DNA of 64,000 nt from Klebsormidium nitens (taxonomy: Eukaryota; Streptophyta; Klebsormidiophyceae; Klebsormidiales; Klebsormidiaceae). Shown here one piece after another: positions 1 to 11,498 of this stretch. Each line of letters begins with the position of its first letter. Position 1 is the stretch's first letter. The DNA is taken from contig DF236954.1 in assembly GCA_000708835.1 (NCBI GenBank), positions 307,749 through 371,748 of the forward strand. The letters are read 5' to 3'. Under the pieces are notes generated by a model. It searched no databases. It had not been told where the DNA came from and worked only from the letters and a program-made list of their open reading frames with translations. The translations under genes and the position numbers were made by a program.

Positions 1-119
1 TTTGAGGAGCTTCGGCGCTGGTCTGAAGAGGCTGATTTTGCAAGTGTTATCCGGACTGAGCCTGCCGAAAAGACAGGGGCTTTGGTGACCAACTCCTCGA
101 ACCTCCTTGATTGCCGCAG

Positions 120-3100
120 GCCCAGGAGGTGTTTGACGAGATGCCGCGGTACGGCGTCCCGCGCAACGTGTACTCGTACACGGCGCTGATCAACGCGTAC
201 GGCAAGAACGCGCAGTACCCACGCAGCCTGGAGCTGCTGGCCGACATGAAGCGCGCGCGCATCATGCCCAACGTCGTCACGTACAACACCATCATCAACG
301 CCTGCGCCAAGGTCAGCTTTTTACTTATTGAGCTTGTATCTTGGGGAGCACAGATTTATCTCCGCCCACAACACCATCATCGACGCATCCGCCAAGGTCA
401 GCTTTTCGCAATTGGAATCTCGAGAAATGCGGATTTTATTCAGTGGGGAGAGGAGGTCGATAGGAGGTCGGTTTTGCACATTTAAGGCGGGCATGCGGTG
501 CCTCGACTGCTGATATCTTTGCAATTTCTGCAAGAAAGGTCGAGATTTTTAAGGTTCCTGTCGGCAACCAGAAGTCGCTTTGGTGGGCGCGTCGAGCAGT
601 GGAAAACCTTCTGGCCCGCATGATATGACCCCTCGCTTCGTTTCAAATGGCTGTGACAAGTATTCGCAAAAGCTGAGATGTTCAATGGTCCAGAATTATG
701 CCCTGGACATATTTGGCCGATTTGGCACTTCAAGACTGTACAACGGTCCAACGACGTTCTCTACATAGAATTCCATACGCTTCTCGCTTCTTGGCTTCTC
801 CAACGCGGGGGGGTAAAAATTGGGAGGGCCTGCTAGACCTCTTTGGCCAAATGCGGCACAGTCGACTATTATCAGTAAGTCCAGACATGTACTCTGGATG
901 GAAAAGAATTACTGAGTCCAAGTGAGGTCTCTTGCAGGGGGGCTACGAGTGGGAGGGCCTTCTGGACCTGTTTGGCCAGATGCGCCACGAGGGCATCCAG
1001 CCGGACTTGATTACTTACAACACGCTGATCGCGGCGTGCGCTGACCGGGGGCTGCTGGAGCAAGCGGGGATGATCTTCAAGGTCATGATTGAAGCAGGGT
1101 GAGCAGCGCTTTTGGTCAATGGTAGATTCGATATGAGCTACACTCTCGAGTAGACGTTGTTCCGCTTTTTGATACCAGGTCGCGTGTTTTTCGAACTTGG
1201 TCAGGCCCAATGCTACAAAAAGACATCCTTCAGAAGCTCGTAGGCTTCTTTCAGTCAGTCAATTCTTATGCCCGCTATCTAAGCGCCTTCAACCCTTCTT
1301 TGAACCTGGAACAGGTGAGTCCCCGACACCTTGACGTACACATCGCTGATGGCTGCATTTCCATCCGAGGAGCGGTTAACTTACATGGTGGACCTTCTTT
1401 CCTTAACCACAATGGGCATTGTTCTAACCCCGTCCTGACGCACCCTTAACCCTGCTCTTGATTCGCGACAGGTGCATCCCCGACACTTAGGGCTCCACAT
1501 TGTTATTGGCTGCATTCTCCCCCACGAGCTGTTAAGTACATGGCGGACCCTTCGTTTCAGAATGGACCTTGTTTTATTTCCGTCCTAACGTACACCTAAC
1601 CTTGCTCTAAACCTTCTCAACAGGTGCATCCCTGACACGTAACCTACACGTCGCTGATGGCTGCGTTCTTACGCTCCGAGGAGCGTTACAATACAGATGG
1701 CGGACCTTCATTTTCAACTCGTGTGGACCTTGTCGTAACCCCCTGTTAACGCACCTCTAACCCCTGCTCTTAACCGTCGACAGGTGCATACCCGACACGC
1801 TAACCTACACGTCCCTGATGGCCGCCTTCTCTTCTGAGGAGCGGTATAACGACATGGCGGACCTGCTCTTCTGGATGGAGGACGTGGGCACCCTCCCTGA
1901 CGTCACTGCTTACAACATCCTCATCAACGCTTACGGCAAGGTGAGGACACGGCTTTGATCTTCCACTGCTCGTTTCTACCACCAAGCCCAGTGTCGGAGA
2001 GTTTCAGAAAGGGCGTAAGTGGGACTCGGTTGAGGTATGTGTGACATCCCTTTAAGATCATGTATTCATTGCCTGTCTCAACGCCTTGTGGGCTGCTTTC
2101 GCCCGTGACACGAGATTGCATCTCATACTTCTTTTGGCTGCTAACGATGCGGGCACTTCACCTTATCGAGAGCAGATTTGAGTAAGCTTTCCTTCCTCAG
2201 GCCGGCCAGAAGTGCGAGGCGGTGGCGACGTTCAAAGGCATGAAGCGCGCGGGCGGAATAATGAATAATAATTCGAAAAATAAGCTACTGAATCCTCAAG
2301 GCGCTTCGCTCGTAAGTGCGTTAAGCGCTTGGCATACATTCTAACTGCTTTCAATCTGACGGTTGAACTTTTCATCTCACAGGCCGGCCAGTTCCGTGAG
2401 GCGTCGGCGGCGTTTAAGCGCACGAAGCACGGTGGCGTGATGACGATTGAACGACTTTAAGCACTTTGCTTCTGACTGATCTTCAGCTTCGCATTCAAAT
2501 ACTATTGGATCTGACGGTTGAAACGTTCATCTCACAGGCCGGCCAGTTCCGTGAGGCGTCGGCGACATTCAAGCGCATGAAGCGCGCCGGTGTGTCGCCG
2601 ACTGTCGTCACGTACTCCACGCTTTTGGACGCTTTGGGCAAGTACGGACAGTACGAGAGTGTCCGAGAGATCTTCCGGGAGATGGTGGCGTCCGAATGCG
2701 CGCCGAACGTGGTGACGTTTAACACGATGATCGACGCATTTGGGCGGGGGGGGCACTACAAGGAGGCGGTGGATCTGTTTGAGAGCATGGAGGAGACGGG
2801 AGTGGAGGCGGACCACATCACATACAAGTGAGCGCTTTATATTCGATCCGTTACACCATTTGAGGGTTTTGAATCTTGAGAATGGGCAATCTCATAACTT
2901 GATCATCAAGTTTGTGCTTGAAGTTTTGGAGAGTGAAACATGTGAATGAGGCACTGAATTTGTTCGGCAGCTGTCGGGGGAGAAGGGGTAAAAGCCGAGA
3001 TCACATTGCCTCCCTAAGTAAGCCCCCTCTAAGCATATCCAAGTTTCTGGAACCCTGGAAAGTTTGTTATCGATGTAAGAGTGGCAAGCGGCCGGTCTTG

Positions 3101-6100
3101 AAAGAGTCGTCCGACTTCCAACCCTAGCCTCGAAAGTCCTAAAGCTTCGTCGGGCGGACAATTTCTAAGGTCTTCTGGTGTTGGCATATGCCGCCTCCCA
3201 GGGGCCTGCTGGGCTTGCGGGATGGGCGGCTCACGAGAGAGGCGGCGAACGTGGAGCAAGCGCTCGGTTCAACAATCGAGGTCTCCTTGCTTCCAATCCT
3301 AATCTTCAAAGTATCACAACTGCTGAAGATCTACTGACTTTTGACTTCTGTCATTCTAGCAGGGTTCTGTTGGCGGCTTGCGGGAATGGCTGGGCGGGTT
3401 CGCGAGAGGTGCGGCAAAGCCTTTGCTCTGCACCTTCCGACTCTCTACCCCAAATCATCAGTAAGAACATGTCATCAGCGCCAATGTCATCGGCGCAATT
3501 TGCTAAAGGTCTGCTGACTCTATATTCCCAGGATTTGTTGGCGGCCTGCGGAATGGGCGGGCTAGCGAGAGACGCGGCGAAGCTGGAGCAAGCGCTCACT
3601 TTACTAAGTTTCCTCTCGCTGCCACTCCAAACCCCAAAAGCGTACTACTGCTGAAGGTCTACTCACTGTCAGGGTTTGTCACTTCCCAGGGGTTTGTTGG
3701 CGGCCTGTGGCATGGGTGGGCTAGCGGTCGAAGCCTTTACTTTCTCAAATTCTACTCTAACTCTGAAAGTTCTTGAGTTTATTGAGTGCAGACCGCTAAA
3801 GCGCTAAAGGTGTACTGACCTTGACTTCCCAGGGGTTTGTTGGCGGCCTGCGGGATGGGCGGGCTAGCGCGAGATGCGGCGAAGCTGGAGCGGCACATTC
3901 GGCGGCGCGGTTTCCCTGCGACGGTGGACATGTACAACAGCATGATCGAGGCCTACTCGAAAGCGGCCCTGTACGAGGAGGCGCTCAGCGTGCTGGACGG
4001 GATGACGGAGTCCAAGGTCGAGCCGGACGAGGTGAGAATTACACTCTTTCCAGTAGGTTCATGTTTTCTGAGGTTGTTTCCAACTTCTCTGTTTTGAATG
4101 TCAAGAAGCCTTTTGAGATTTGCGTTGACGTGACGGAGTCCAAGGTCGAGCCGGATGAGGTGAGGGTGACACTTTTTCGGTTCTCTATCTTGAAATGGTT
4201 TCCAAGTTCTTTGATTTGATGTTTGAAAGTTTTTTGGGTTTTGCGTTGGCGTGGTGGACGGGATGACGGAGTCCAGAGTCGAGCCGGACGCGGTGTGTTT
4301 AACTTAGCGAGATTTCTGCTTCAAAAGTCTGAGTGCTTCTTGAGAATTGCGTCAACAAGCGCGAGCTGACTCGGCGCGGTTCTGCATAGTCTGCTTGATT
4401 TTCTCAGGGTGTTGTCTCTTGGTGAGGGTTAGACCTGTCGAGGTGTCTGCTTCAGGGCTCTAAATTTCTTTGACAAACTCGAGCCATCCCGGTGCCGACT
4501 TGGATCATTCAATCGGGCTTCTTCGGCGTTTTCTTCTAGTATCGCTTCAACTGCTACTCGTTGTTGCTGGACAAATCCTGGCAAGTACTTCCGTCACCCT
4601 GAGACCTTTTCATCGTGAGAGTAGTTTTCAAGAGCAACTCAGAAACGAAATTGCCGTTTCTCCGCCACGGCAGGCGACCTACTCGTTGCTGCTGGGCATA
4701 TTCGGCAAGATTCGCCCTCAACCTAAGAGTCTCTTCTTCCCCGGATATTTGATTTTACCCGAGTATTCAAGAAGTACGTCCACCTGAACAATCTATTTTT
4801 CTGTCCCGGCAGGCGACCTACTCGCTGTTGCTGGGCATGTTCGGCAAGGCCGGGCTGCACCGCGAGGCCGCAGAGATGTTCTGGAAGATGCACGACCGGG
4901 GCTTCCTACCGGGCGTCCCCACGTACAACGCGCTCATCGACGCATACGGCCGCGGCGGCTTATTAGAGGAGGCCGAGCACGTATACGAGGACATGCTCGA
5001 AGCCAAAAAGGCGCCCAGCCTAGGAACGTTCGCCGCGCTTTCGGCAGCAATTGCAGCAAAGGGCGACGGCGAAAGCGCGGGGGATTTGTATTCAGATATG
5101 GTGGAAGGGGGCTATAAGCCGGACGGGCCGCCGTTTTGTAACCTAATCGCCGCTTATGCGAAGATACGAGATGTGGATAACGTGGCGCGGTTATTGCGAG
5201 AGATGGCGGCGCCCCGGCAAAGCTTGGAGGTGTCGACGCTCGCGGGGTTGCTGGTGGGGCGGTACGACGACGATTACAGGTGGGAAACGCAGACAACCTA
5301 CTACCGCAGATGCTCCTACTTTTTCGATGGCCAGTAAAGCTGGATGAAGATCTCACAAAAGCAACGTCTAGCGACTGTTGAACCGTGGAAAACAAGGATG
5401 GACAGAGGAGTGATAGAGGGCCCTTGAATTGGCATAAGGGGGTCCCAGTACCGGGAATGAGGTTGCTCTTATCCCAGCGCTGATCTCGAGTTGCCTTTCT
5501 CTTAACTAAGAGACCAGCAAGGTGGAAGCCGCAGTCACACTCTGAAGTCGAAAGGACAATGCGGCTGGCTTTCCAGCGAATCTGTCGTTGTTGCGGGCTT
5601 CTACTTTCAGTCAGCAGCAGAGGTTGAGCTTCATCGAAGAGGCCCACTTCGGTCGTGGTTTTGTCAAGAAAATACCTCCCAACAATACCTTCCTGTAAAC
5701 CCTTTCAGCTCTGAAAGCGCAACACTCAGCGCTATCCGCACTTCGTGCCAGGTGGCAAGAGATAGAGTTCGTGCTCGAAGCCCAGCGGTTGAGCTCCCAT
5801 TCGGCAGGCGCAATTTCGCCGGCTCTTGGAGTACAAATTATTTCCTCACACCGTGTTCAAGTTTGCATCCAAACATTTTGAAATCCATAAATGCTACACG
5901 TCTTGACAGGCGGCAAGAGATGGAGTTTCTGCTCGAAGGCCAGCGCGATTGGGGCCTGCAACGGTTGAGCTCCAATTGGATTGCCCCACCTAACTTGGTC
6001 TCTGACTACCGAACTTCTTGACACCACATGGTGACTTCAAGCGTCGAAACTCTGATTATTAAACTTCTTACGTCGTGCCAGGTGGCAAGAGGTCGAGTTC

Positions 6101-7508
6101 GTGCTCGAAGCCCAACGCGACCGGGGCCTGTCCGACAACATGGTCTTCTACAACGCGCTCCTAGACGCCCTTTGGGAACTGGGCCAACACGCGCGCGCCG
6201 TCAAAATAGTGCGGGCCGCTTTGGCCCGAGGGACGTTCCCCGAGGCAGTAAAGCGGTCGGACATGATCTGGGCGATCGACGTGCACCGAATGAGCGGCGG
6301 AGCTGCTCTCGCGCTGCTGTACAGCTGGCTGGGGGAGATGCGGGCTCTACGAAAGGTGCGGGGATTCAGTTTGCAAGCTTTTTGAAAGTAACTCGACGGA
6401 GACCCTTCAGTGATATACCTGTTTTCTTGATGCATCGTTCACACGGGCTTTGGAACTCCTTTCCCAAGAACCGGGAAATATGGTCAAAACCAACGTCTGT
6501 CAGCTTTAGAATTCATTGAAGCGCCCAGATCCTTTTGCCGATCCCGCAGACCTCTGAGGCTTTGAAGCCTGGTTTAAGCAAAGCCTGCAAATACTGTCTA
6601 CATTCTGCAAGTCTGGCGCAGCCTGCGAGGAAGGTGCGGGCCAATGCCAACACTAAATGATTTCTAAGGCACTGCTCCTCTTCGTGTCCCAACTACAAGA
6701 ACCCTTTAACAAGCGAAGGACTCTTGCAGTAGTCCACAGCTTGTTGACTGACCGATTTTGTCTTTCTGGTTCGCAGAAGCGCGTCAAAAAGGGAGAGGAG
6801 CCCCCCCCGGAGTCCCCAGGGATCCCCGATACCCTCAGCGTCGTGGCCTGGGTGGGCCTTTCGAAAGCGTCCCCGAGGGACGTTCCGGTCTACCAGGCAA
6901 TAAACATTGCCCTAACGGAATTGGCCGGAAGCACCAGTAATTATCCGTTCCAGGTACGCTGCTTCGGCTGCTTCAACTTTTTCAAGATACAAGGATGTCC
7001 GGGTTGGATCCTCAATGTGAACCTGTGTAGTACGAGCTCTTAACCCTGTTGTTGGCTCCCGTGACTGTGCAAGCAGAAGTACGGAATCGTATTTGGACGA
7101 TAACATCGGACCCATTGACTTGTGTACGTCCTGATCTGCCCGCATTCTTCTGCTCTTTTGCAAAGCGATTCCCCAGTTTCCTCCTCAAGCCGTCAGAACC
7201 GCAAAGATTGTCACTTTCAAAACGCCGAAAGAGATTACATGAGTTCGCGCGGTGTACTCCTTCTTACATGCCGCTCATCATCGGTCAGCCTCGGGACTGT
7301 GCTTTTACTCTCTACTTAACTTCGGATGAATGACGAGTCTTTTCAAATTCTGCAGCCCGCCCCCTGGTCCGAGGGCCGGTGGATAGCATCCGGGCCGTCG
7401 GCAAGCAAATGGCTAGCGGGGGTAAAGCTGGGCCGGAAACTAGAGCTAGACGACGCCCCCCTCCCGGAGCTTTTCGTAGACATCGTCGAGCGGGGAGCGC
7501 TGCGATAA
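120..7508 (+). CDS. pTAC2-like PPR-SMR protein, 5' end outside window
   Basis: Exons read at 120-311, 938-1098, 1784-1940, 2538-2827, 3833-4031, 4813-5279, 6082-6355, 6777-6953 and 7356-7508. All phases agree and give 690 codons ending in TAA. The first two thirds is a run of P-type pentatricopeptide repeats (e.g. NVVTYNTIINACAK, PDLITYNTLIAACA, PSLGTFAALS), which are RNA-binding helical pairs. The C-terminus is an SMR-like domain with DVHRMSGGAA (in 6082-6355) and a closing EGRWIASGPSASKWL segment. This order is that of plastid PPR-SMR proteins. I prefer pTAC2, a component of the plastid-encoded RNA polymerase/transcriptionally active chromosome, over GUN1, because of the spacing between the DVHRM block and the W-x-x-GR block; that choice is from memory. 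The N-terminus and transit peptide are off the left edge. Almost every intron carries decayed copies of a neighbouring exon edge. Confidence 0.85.
285..420 (+). repeat. Donor-side exon echo in pTAC2-like intron
   Basis: The end of the exon at 120-311 (AACACCATCATCAACGCCTG and on through CCAAGGTCAGCTTTT) is repeated about 85 bp downstream at 370-410, with ATCGACGCATCC in place of ATCAACGCCTGC and the same CCAAGGTCAGCTTTT donor. The copy sits inside the intron and has no further exon after it. Confidence 0.75.
698..990 (+). repeat. Acceptor-side exon echoes, three units, about 130 bp apart
   Basis: The working exon begins at 938 and carries CTGGACCTGTTTGGCCAGATG at about 963. Similar text occurs at about 833 (CTAGACCTCTTTGGCCAAAT, preceded by GGGAGGGCCT) and at about 702 (CTGGACATATTTGGCCGATT). 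The spacings are about 130 and 131 bp. The nearer copy is better preserved, as expected for a ladder that decays with age or loss of constraint. Confidence 0.7.
1312..1860 (+). repeat. Acceptor-side exon echo ladder, four units
   Basis: CAGGTG followed by recognisable versions of CCCGACAC..TAACCTACAC and GAGGAGCG..ATGGCGGACC occurs at 1312, 1469, 1621 and 1781. Only the last is the start of the coding exon (1784-1940). The spacings are 157, 152 and 160 bp. The three upstream copies carry substitutions and indels that interrupt coding, but each retains the CAG acceptor. Intron text between the copies (TTAACC.. blocks) is also shared, so the unit is intron plus exon edge. Confidence 0.9.
2198..2600 (+). 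repeat. Acceptor-side exon echo ladder, three units
   Basis: CAGGCCGGCCAG followed by versions of GCGTCGGCG..TTCAAGCGCATGAAGCG occurs at 2198, 2380 and 2535. The last is the real exon (2538-2827). The upstream text TCTGACGGTTGAA..TTCATCTCA is shared by the second and third units. The spacings are 182 and 155 bp. Confidence 0.9.
3199..3900 (+). repeat. Acceptor-side exon echo ladder, five units
   Basis: CAGG..TTTGTTGGCGGCCTGCGG-like text followed by ATGGGCGGGCTAGCG occurs at 3199, 3360, 3529, 3687 and 3830. The last starts the real exon (3833-4031). The spacings are 161, 169, 158 and 143 bp. Copies 1-4 include stretches like GCGGCGAAGCTGGAGCAAGCGCT before they diverge. Confidence 0.9.
4000..4300 (+). 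repeat. Donor-side exon echo ladder, three units
   Basis: The end of the exon at 3833-4031 (ACGGAGTCCAAGGTCGAGCC then GGACGAGGTGAG) is repeated at 4133-4165 and 4266-4296. The GAGCCGGA blocks start at 4020, 4148 and 4281, so spacing is 128 and 133 bp. The third copy has GCGGTGTG in place of GAGGTGAG and has lost the consensus donor. Confidence 0.85.
4546..4860 (+). repeat. Acceptor-side exon echo ladder, three units
   Basis: Versions of CGACCTACTCGCTGTTGCTG followed by GGCATGTTCGGCAAG occur at about 4546, 4671 and 4810. The first is strongly decayed. The last starts the coding exon (4813-5279). The spacings are about 125 and 139 bp. Confidence 0.8.
5749..6130 (+). repeat. Acceptor-side exon echo ladder, three units
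   Basis: CAGGTGGCAAGAGATAGAGT-like text followed by TTCGTGCTCGAAGCCCA occurs at 5749, 5907 and 6079. The last begins the working exon (6082-6355). The spacings are 158 and 172 bp. The second copy keeps GAAGGCCAGCGCGATTGGGG, close to the coding GACCGGGGCCTG text. Confidence 0.9.
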
Positions 7509-9055
7509 CGGCAACGGATTCCAGTCGTCCTTTCCGTAAGCAGGGGCGGCGTAAAGGTATTGAACGAGGATACAGGGGGTCGGGGAATTTCTCGCGCGGC
7601 GCTTGTTTTTGCTGTCGAAGCAATCTCTCTGAATTGCTTCCCGTAAAGAATCAAGCCTGGCCCCTGACGTTGTTGCCACAAGATCAAAGCTGCAAACCTG
7701 GAGGGATTCGAAGACGAGCCTGATCGCCCGAGAATGCAAGGAGTTTGCGAACATTTGGGCAGAATGCGTGCCGAATTGACTAAGTGATGCCAGTCATGAG
7801 CGACACAATTGCAGGTTGGCTGAATATGATCCTTCTGTTTCGCTTCGCAAGCACGAACAGGAACTGCAAGGCTGGAATCTGCAAAAACGAATTTACCTAT
7901 TTTGATATGCGTTGTTTTAGGACCCTCCAAGGCGAGCGCAACGTGTTTTTATATGTGATATTGAGCGAAGGGCATGACGGTCACCCAGTGCTCGGGGTAC
8001 CCTTAATTTCCGTACTATCATGCAACTCACGGCTCTTGCATCATAATCGAGACCGAAACGGGGAGTGCCAGATGGCTTTGTGCATGTGAGCGCGCCCCGG
8101 GAATATCAACAGAGATTGCACGAGCCTGTCGCCATGTAGTTCGCAAGCTGCGGCCAACCTCGAAGAACAAAGCATGTGTCAATCGCGATCTCATGTATAC
8201 GCTTCGTGCCCGCGCGGCATGTGATCTCGAGATATCGTACTATTGCAACCGTCAGGCTGAAATCCATTTCGTCCGGCCCGGATTTGTTCCGATTTCACGG
8301 GCCATGCCAGCATGGAAGCGACTCAGTGCATAATCCTATGGCAGGCCGCAACCGCGGGGCGGACACGTGAGAACTTTTTAGACGTTTCGGGTGCATGGGC
8401 ACAAGTGTAGAGCGCATGTCATGCATAATCTATACGGGTCTCAGTTTAGCTTTTTGTGCACATTCTTAGTCGTTGTACATGCCATGCGCTTGCAGTTGAG
8501 GTAGTCTCTTGATATCAAGAGGTATTTGCCCCGGCCGCGCTGGCCGCATTCAGTTGCATGCAGATGTTGCCTTAAAACGCGCAGCCTTAAAGACTTATGC
8601 GGGCCGGGCCGGCGGCCTGGCTGGTTGGCCACGGTCACATTCCCCTAGCGCATGGTGAGCACGCAATCGCTGATGAGCCTGTTGCATTACTTGAAGCGGC
8701 TTCTTTACAAAGGTTGGTTGCATGCTCTGGATACGTGACACAATGAGGAAACGCGCAGGTTTATGTGATCTAGCCTGAAAATGACCTTTCGAGTCTGGGG
8801 TAGCACGTGTCGACCTGATGGGTTAGAGGGACCCGTTAGCGGTAGAAGACTTCGACGCTATCACGATATCCACGTTTGAAACGGTGTCAAATAATATCTC
8901 GAGCCAATCCTTCGCACCCGCATGATGGTAAGCTGAGCTCCGAGAAGCGAGGTTGCCAATTTCTCTACTCTTTGACAAGGTTTTTCCGTCTGAAACGAAA
9001 ACGCCCCGTTCTACCGATTGGTTGAATTGCCTCCTTCTCGATCTCTTGGCGAGTA
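7509..9055. other. Intergenic, no supported gene
   Basis: This stretch lies between the 3' end of the pTAC2-like gene and the 3' end of the first F-box gene, which is convergent with it. Short open frames are present, but none has splice signals, repeats or family motifs that I can support. Confidence 0.5.
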
Positions 9056-9960
9056 TCAACAACCCACATAACTTGACGCAGGAAGAAAGTCCTCGAGCAC
9101 ATAACCCTTCTTCATGAAGTAGTTAGCACGTTCATCTCTACATACCGTTTTACAGCCGTCCTCAAGCTCCTTGTTTTCTGCTCGACAGGGACAATGACAC
9201 ATACCAAGGAGGGTCTGACTAGCGACTTTCTCAATCTGCCGATAAAACGGCCACCCACCCGTAAAATGGTATATCTCCACCGTTACCTTCATTGCAGCTT
9301 CCATCCAATTCTGGATTGAAGAAGCAGATGGTTTTTGGAGGTGCCAGCACCGTTTACCGTCTCAGCGCATGCCTTCTCAATCTCAGCGACTGCAGGCAGT
9401 GCTTGCAGCGTAAAAGGCTGTACGTAGTTTATTCTTGGACACCCAACCTCTTCACAGTAACCTTGGCCTGAGCAGGAATGCCGCTTTATTTTCGAACTAT
9501 TATACCTCACATTAGGGCCCCATGCCCACACACAGAGATCCCTCTGGTGACGATTACTCCTGACCACGATCAGAGAATCCATATAGTAAGAGTACACGTG
9601 CTCGATATCCTGCTCTTCTTTTGGAATACCCAGCCTTTCGGCTCTTCTTGTCTCCCAGCGACCGGTCACCAAACGTTTAAAGCCACCAAACCAAGCGGTT
9701 GCCTCTTCAAACCTCCTCGTTTCAGCGGTATATATATCCTGAGGTGGCTCTGCAACGCCATAGAAAGCTTGCTTCCAGATGGGAGAATCTTGAGGAGCAA
9801 AGAGCTGGATGGCCTTGCATGCGCATGTGGCTGCTACCAAGGACCGGGGATCTTGAACAGCCAGCTTGCTCACGATGAGTGCCAGAACATCATCGGGAAG
9901 CTCCGCTAGTCCTACACCACGGGAGCGCGAAGAGAGCGTCTGGCCTTTGTTCGTCTCCAT
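9056..9960 (-). pseudogene. F-box-like protein, copy A, frameshifted
   Basis: Start taken at 9960 (METNKGQ), which aligns with MEANKGH of copy B at 13477. The N-terminus is an F-box-like segment, LPDDVLALIVSKLAVQDP followed by CACKAIQLFAPQDSPIWKQA, which in the family binds SKP1 in SCF ubiquitin ligases. Then come WFGGFKRLVTGRWE and a C-terminal region with no domain I can name. At about 9333-9340 the frame breaks: copy A has five A's (minus strand) where copy B's reading continues in the other frame (WMEA.MKVTVE), and the frame is then open down to 9056. One added A would rejoin them. It could be a young pseudogene, an assembly indel or a truncated gene; the two segments are otherwise well conserved. 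Confidence 0.7.
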
Positions 9961-10447
9961 TCCAATTTTCCAATTCAAGGAACTGACCTGCGACCTGACA
10001 TCTCGAAAGACTCGCGTTTGTTCCCCAATTCTGTGTGATGCTGAGTCCTGGTTTATGGCTTTGTTCAGCAACTTCGGGTGCCTGGGTCCTGATCAAGGAC
10101 TTACCTATCTGTGGCCTAAGGTGCTCAGAGACGCCACTGGGTGAGTCGGTGCTTACATTCGGTTAGCCTAACGGTTAGGGTATTCGGGTGCAGGGCACGT
10201 AGAAATCTGATCTGGGTTAGGGCTGGGTTACGGGGTTTTGTTTTCAAGTACGCGGGTACACACGCGGCCACGTGCACCGGCGAGGGTTTCGATTTCGGGA
10301 AGTTTAGGGCGCGTCCCCGCAACATGCGGCCGCCGCAGCTGATGGATTGTCTGATCAGAGATATGGATTTCTAAAGAGTAGGTAGTTAAAGCGCTTTCTT
10401 CTGACGTTTTGCCATAACAGTGCTTTACGGAAGGTCGCGGGGCCCCA
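9961..10447. promoter_or_regulatory. Divergent promoter region of F-box pair A
   Basis: This is the 0.49 kb between the start of the minus-strand F-box gene and the plus-strand short F-box gene. At 10296-10336 it contains a block around TTTAGGGCGCG ending in GCGGCCGCCGC that recurs in the matching gap of pair B (13604-13643). Nearby are GGTTAGGG and GGGTTAGGG words resembling telo-box motifs. Shared promoter function is inferred from conservation between the duplicates. Confidence 0.45.
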
Positions 10448-10875
10448 ATGGACGGAACTACTCTTAAGGCAATTACAGAGCGCTTGCAAAACCCTACGGA
10501 GTCGATGATTGACCAAGATCCCTATGCAACGCAACTCATTTGTTCTGAGAAAGTTCTATGTCCGGTCTTCCTTACTATAGCAAAGAGTGCAGGCGCAGAA
10601 GCGGTTGCTCAAGCCTGTTGCACTTGCAAAACGTTCCGAGATGTTGGCTCATCAAACGCTATCTGGAAATTTTGTACCAAGGCAAATTTGAAGGCTGGAA
10701 ACACCGGGATTTTGTTCACCTTTGTGCTGAGCAAGATGGTAAGATATACAAACGAATGGTCACTGCAAAGCTGATGACTCTCCGTCGGGCGTACCGTAAG
10801 CAGATGCAGTCCATGTGGTTAACGTTGGAGCTTATTCACGCAAGAGTTGAGACCATCTTTCCTGATCGGAGGTAG
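10448..10875 (+). pseudogene. Short F-box-like gene, copy A, frameshifted
   Basis: From ATG 10448 the frame reads through ICSEKVLCPVFLTIAKSAGA and CCTCKTFRDVGSSNAIWK, matching the intact copy B at 13804-14163. At about 10670 copy A has GGAAATTTTG where copy B has GGAAAATTTTG. The missing A shifts the frame; the homologous sequence (ILYQGKFEGW, VTAKLMTLRRAYRK) continues in another frame to 10875. The original product was an F-box segment plus a short helical tail of about 120 residues, with no obvious substrate-binding domain. Either decay or an assembly error at the A-run could explain it. Confidence 0.65.
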
Positions 10876-11498
10876 ATTGTAGGCTTTGGTGCCAAGGAGA
10901 TCCTCGTGCACCTTCTACTTTCTACCCTGAGGTCCTTTTGCGTTCACTTGTACTAGTTATTGGCCTTGTTCACGGAAGCTAGGGCGCCAGCAGGAGGGAA
11001 CTGGCACAGGCACAGGCACAGACATCACAAGGCAATCTGCTATCTTGATGTCTAGCTGGCTAGAAGTAAGTGAAGATTTGCAAGCGTTAGACGGTCCTTC
11101 CAAAATATCCGAGTCAGGATTTCTCGTCGTGCAGTGCATGAACCGTAACGCCAGAAACGCTATGACATCAGCTACGTCCCGCCTGGAGATCAGCCGGTGC
11201 AATCAGGTGCAATTTCTGCCGGGCGGCCTGGCCCGCGCCGGCAATAGCCATGCCCGGGCGCCGCCTTGGCCCAGGAGACCATGGATTGGGCATGCATGTG
11301 CATTTGTCATTTCACATCGAAGATGAATGAACATCTTTTGTACGAGGTCTCTGCGGATCCAGAGCTTCATTGATGTTCATGAATGTAGTATCTTTGCGAA
11401 GCGGCGCGCATCATAGTGTCATCATCTGGCACATCGCGGACACTTGGTCACTTGAAGTTGTATGATCCTCCCAAAACAATGATGGTATATCGCAGTGC
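10876..11498. other. Intergenic, nothing supported
   Basis: No coding exon or RNA gene could be supported. A short ACAGGC-type repeat (acaggcacaggcacag) lies at about 11008-11022. Confidence 0.4.

Noticed and set aside
4934-5647. 237-codon minus-strand frame
   Set aside because: It is the reverse of a GC-rich PPR exon (4813-5279), and its composition is that of a shadow frame.
7343-7930. 195-codon minus-strand frame
   Set aside because: It overlaps the last pTAC2-like exon in antisense and shows no motif.
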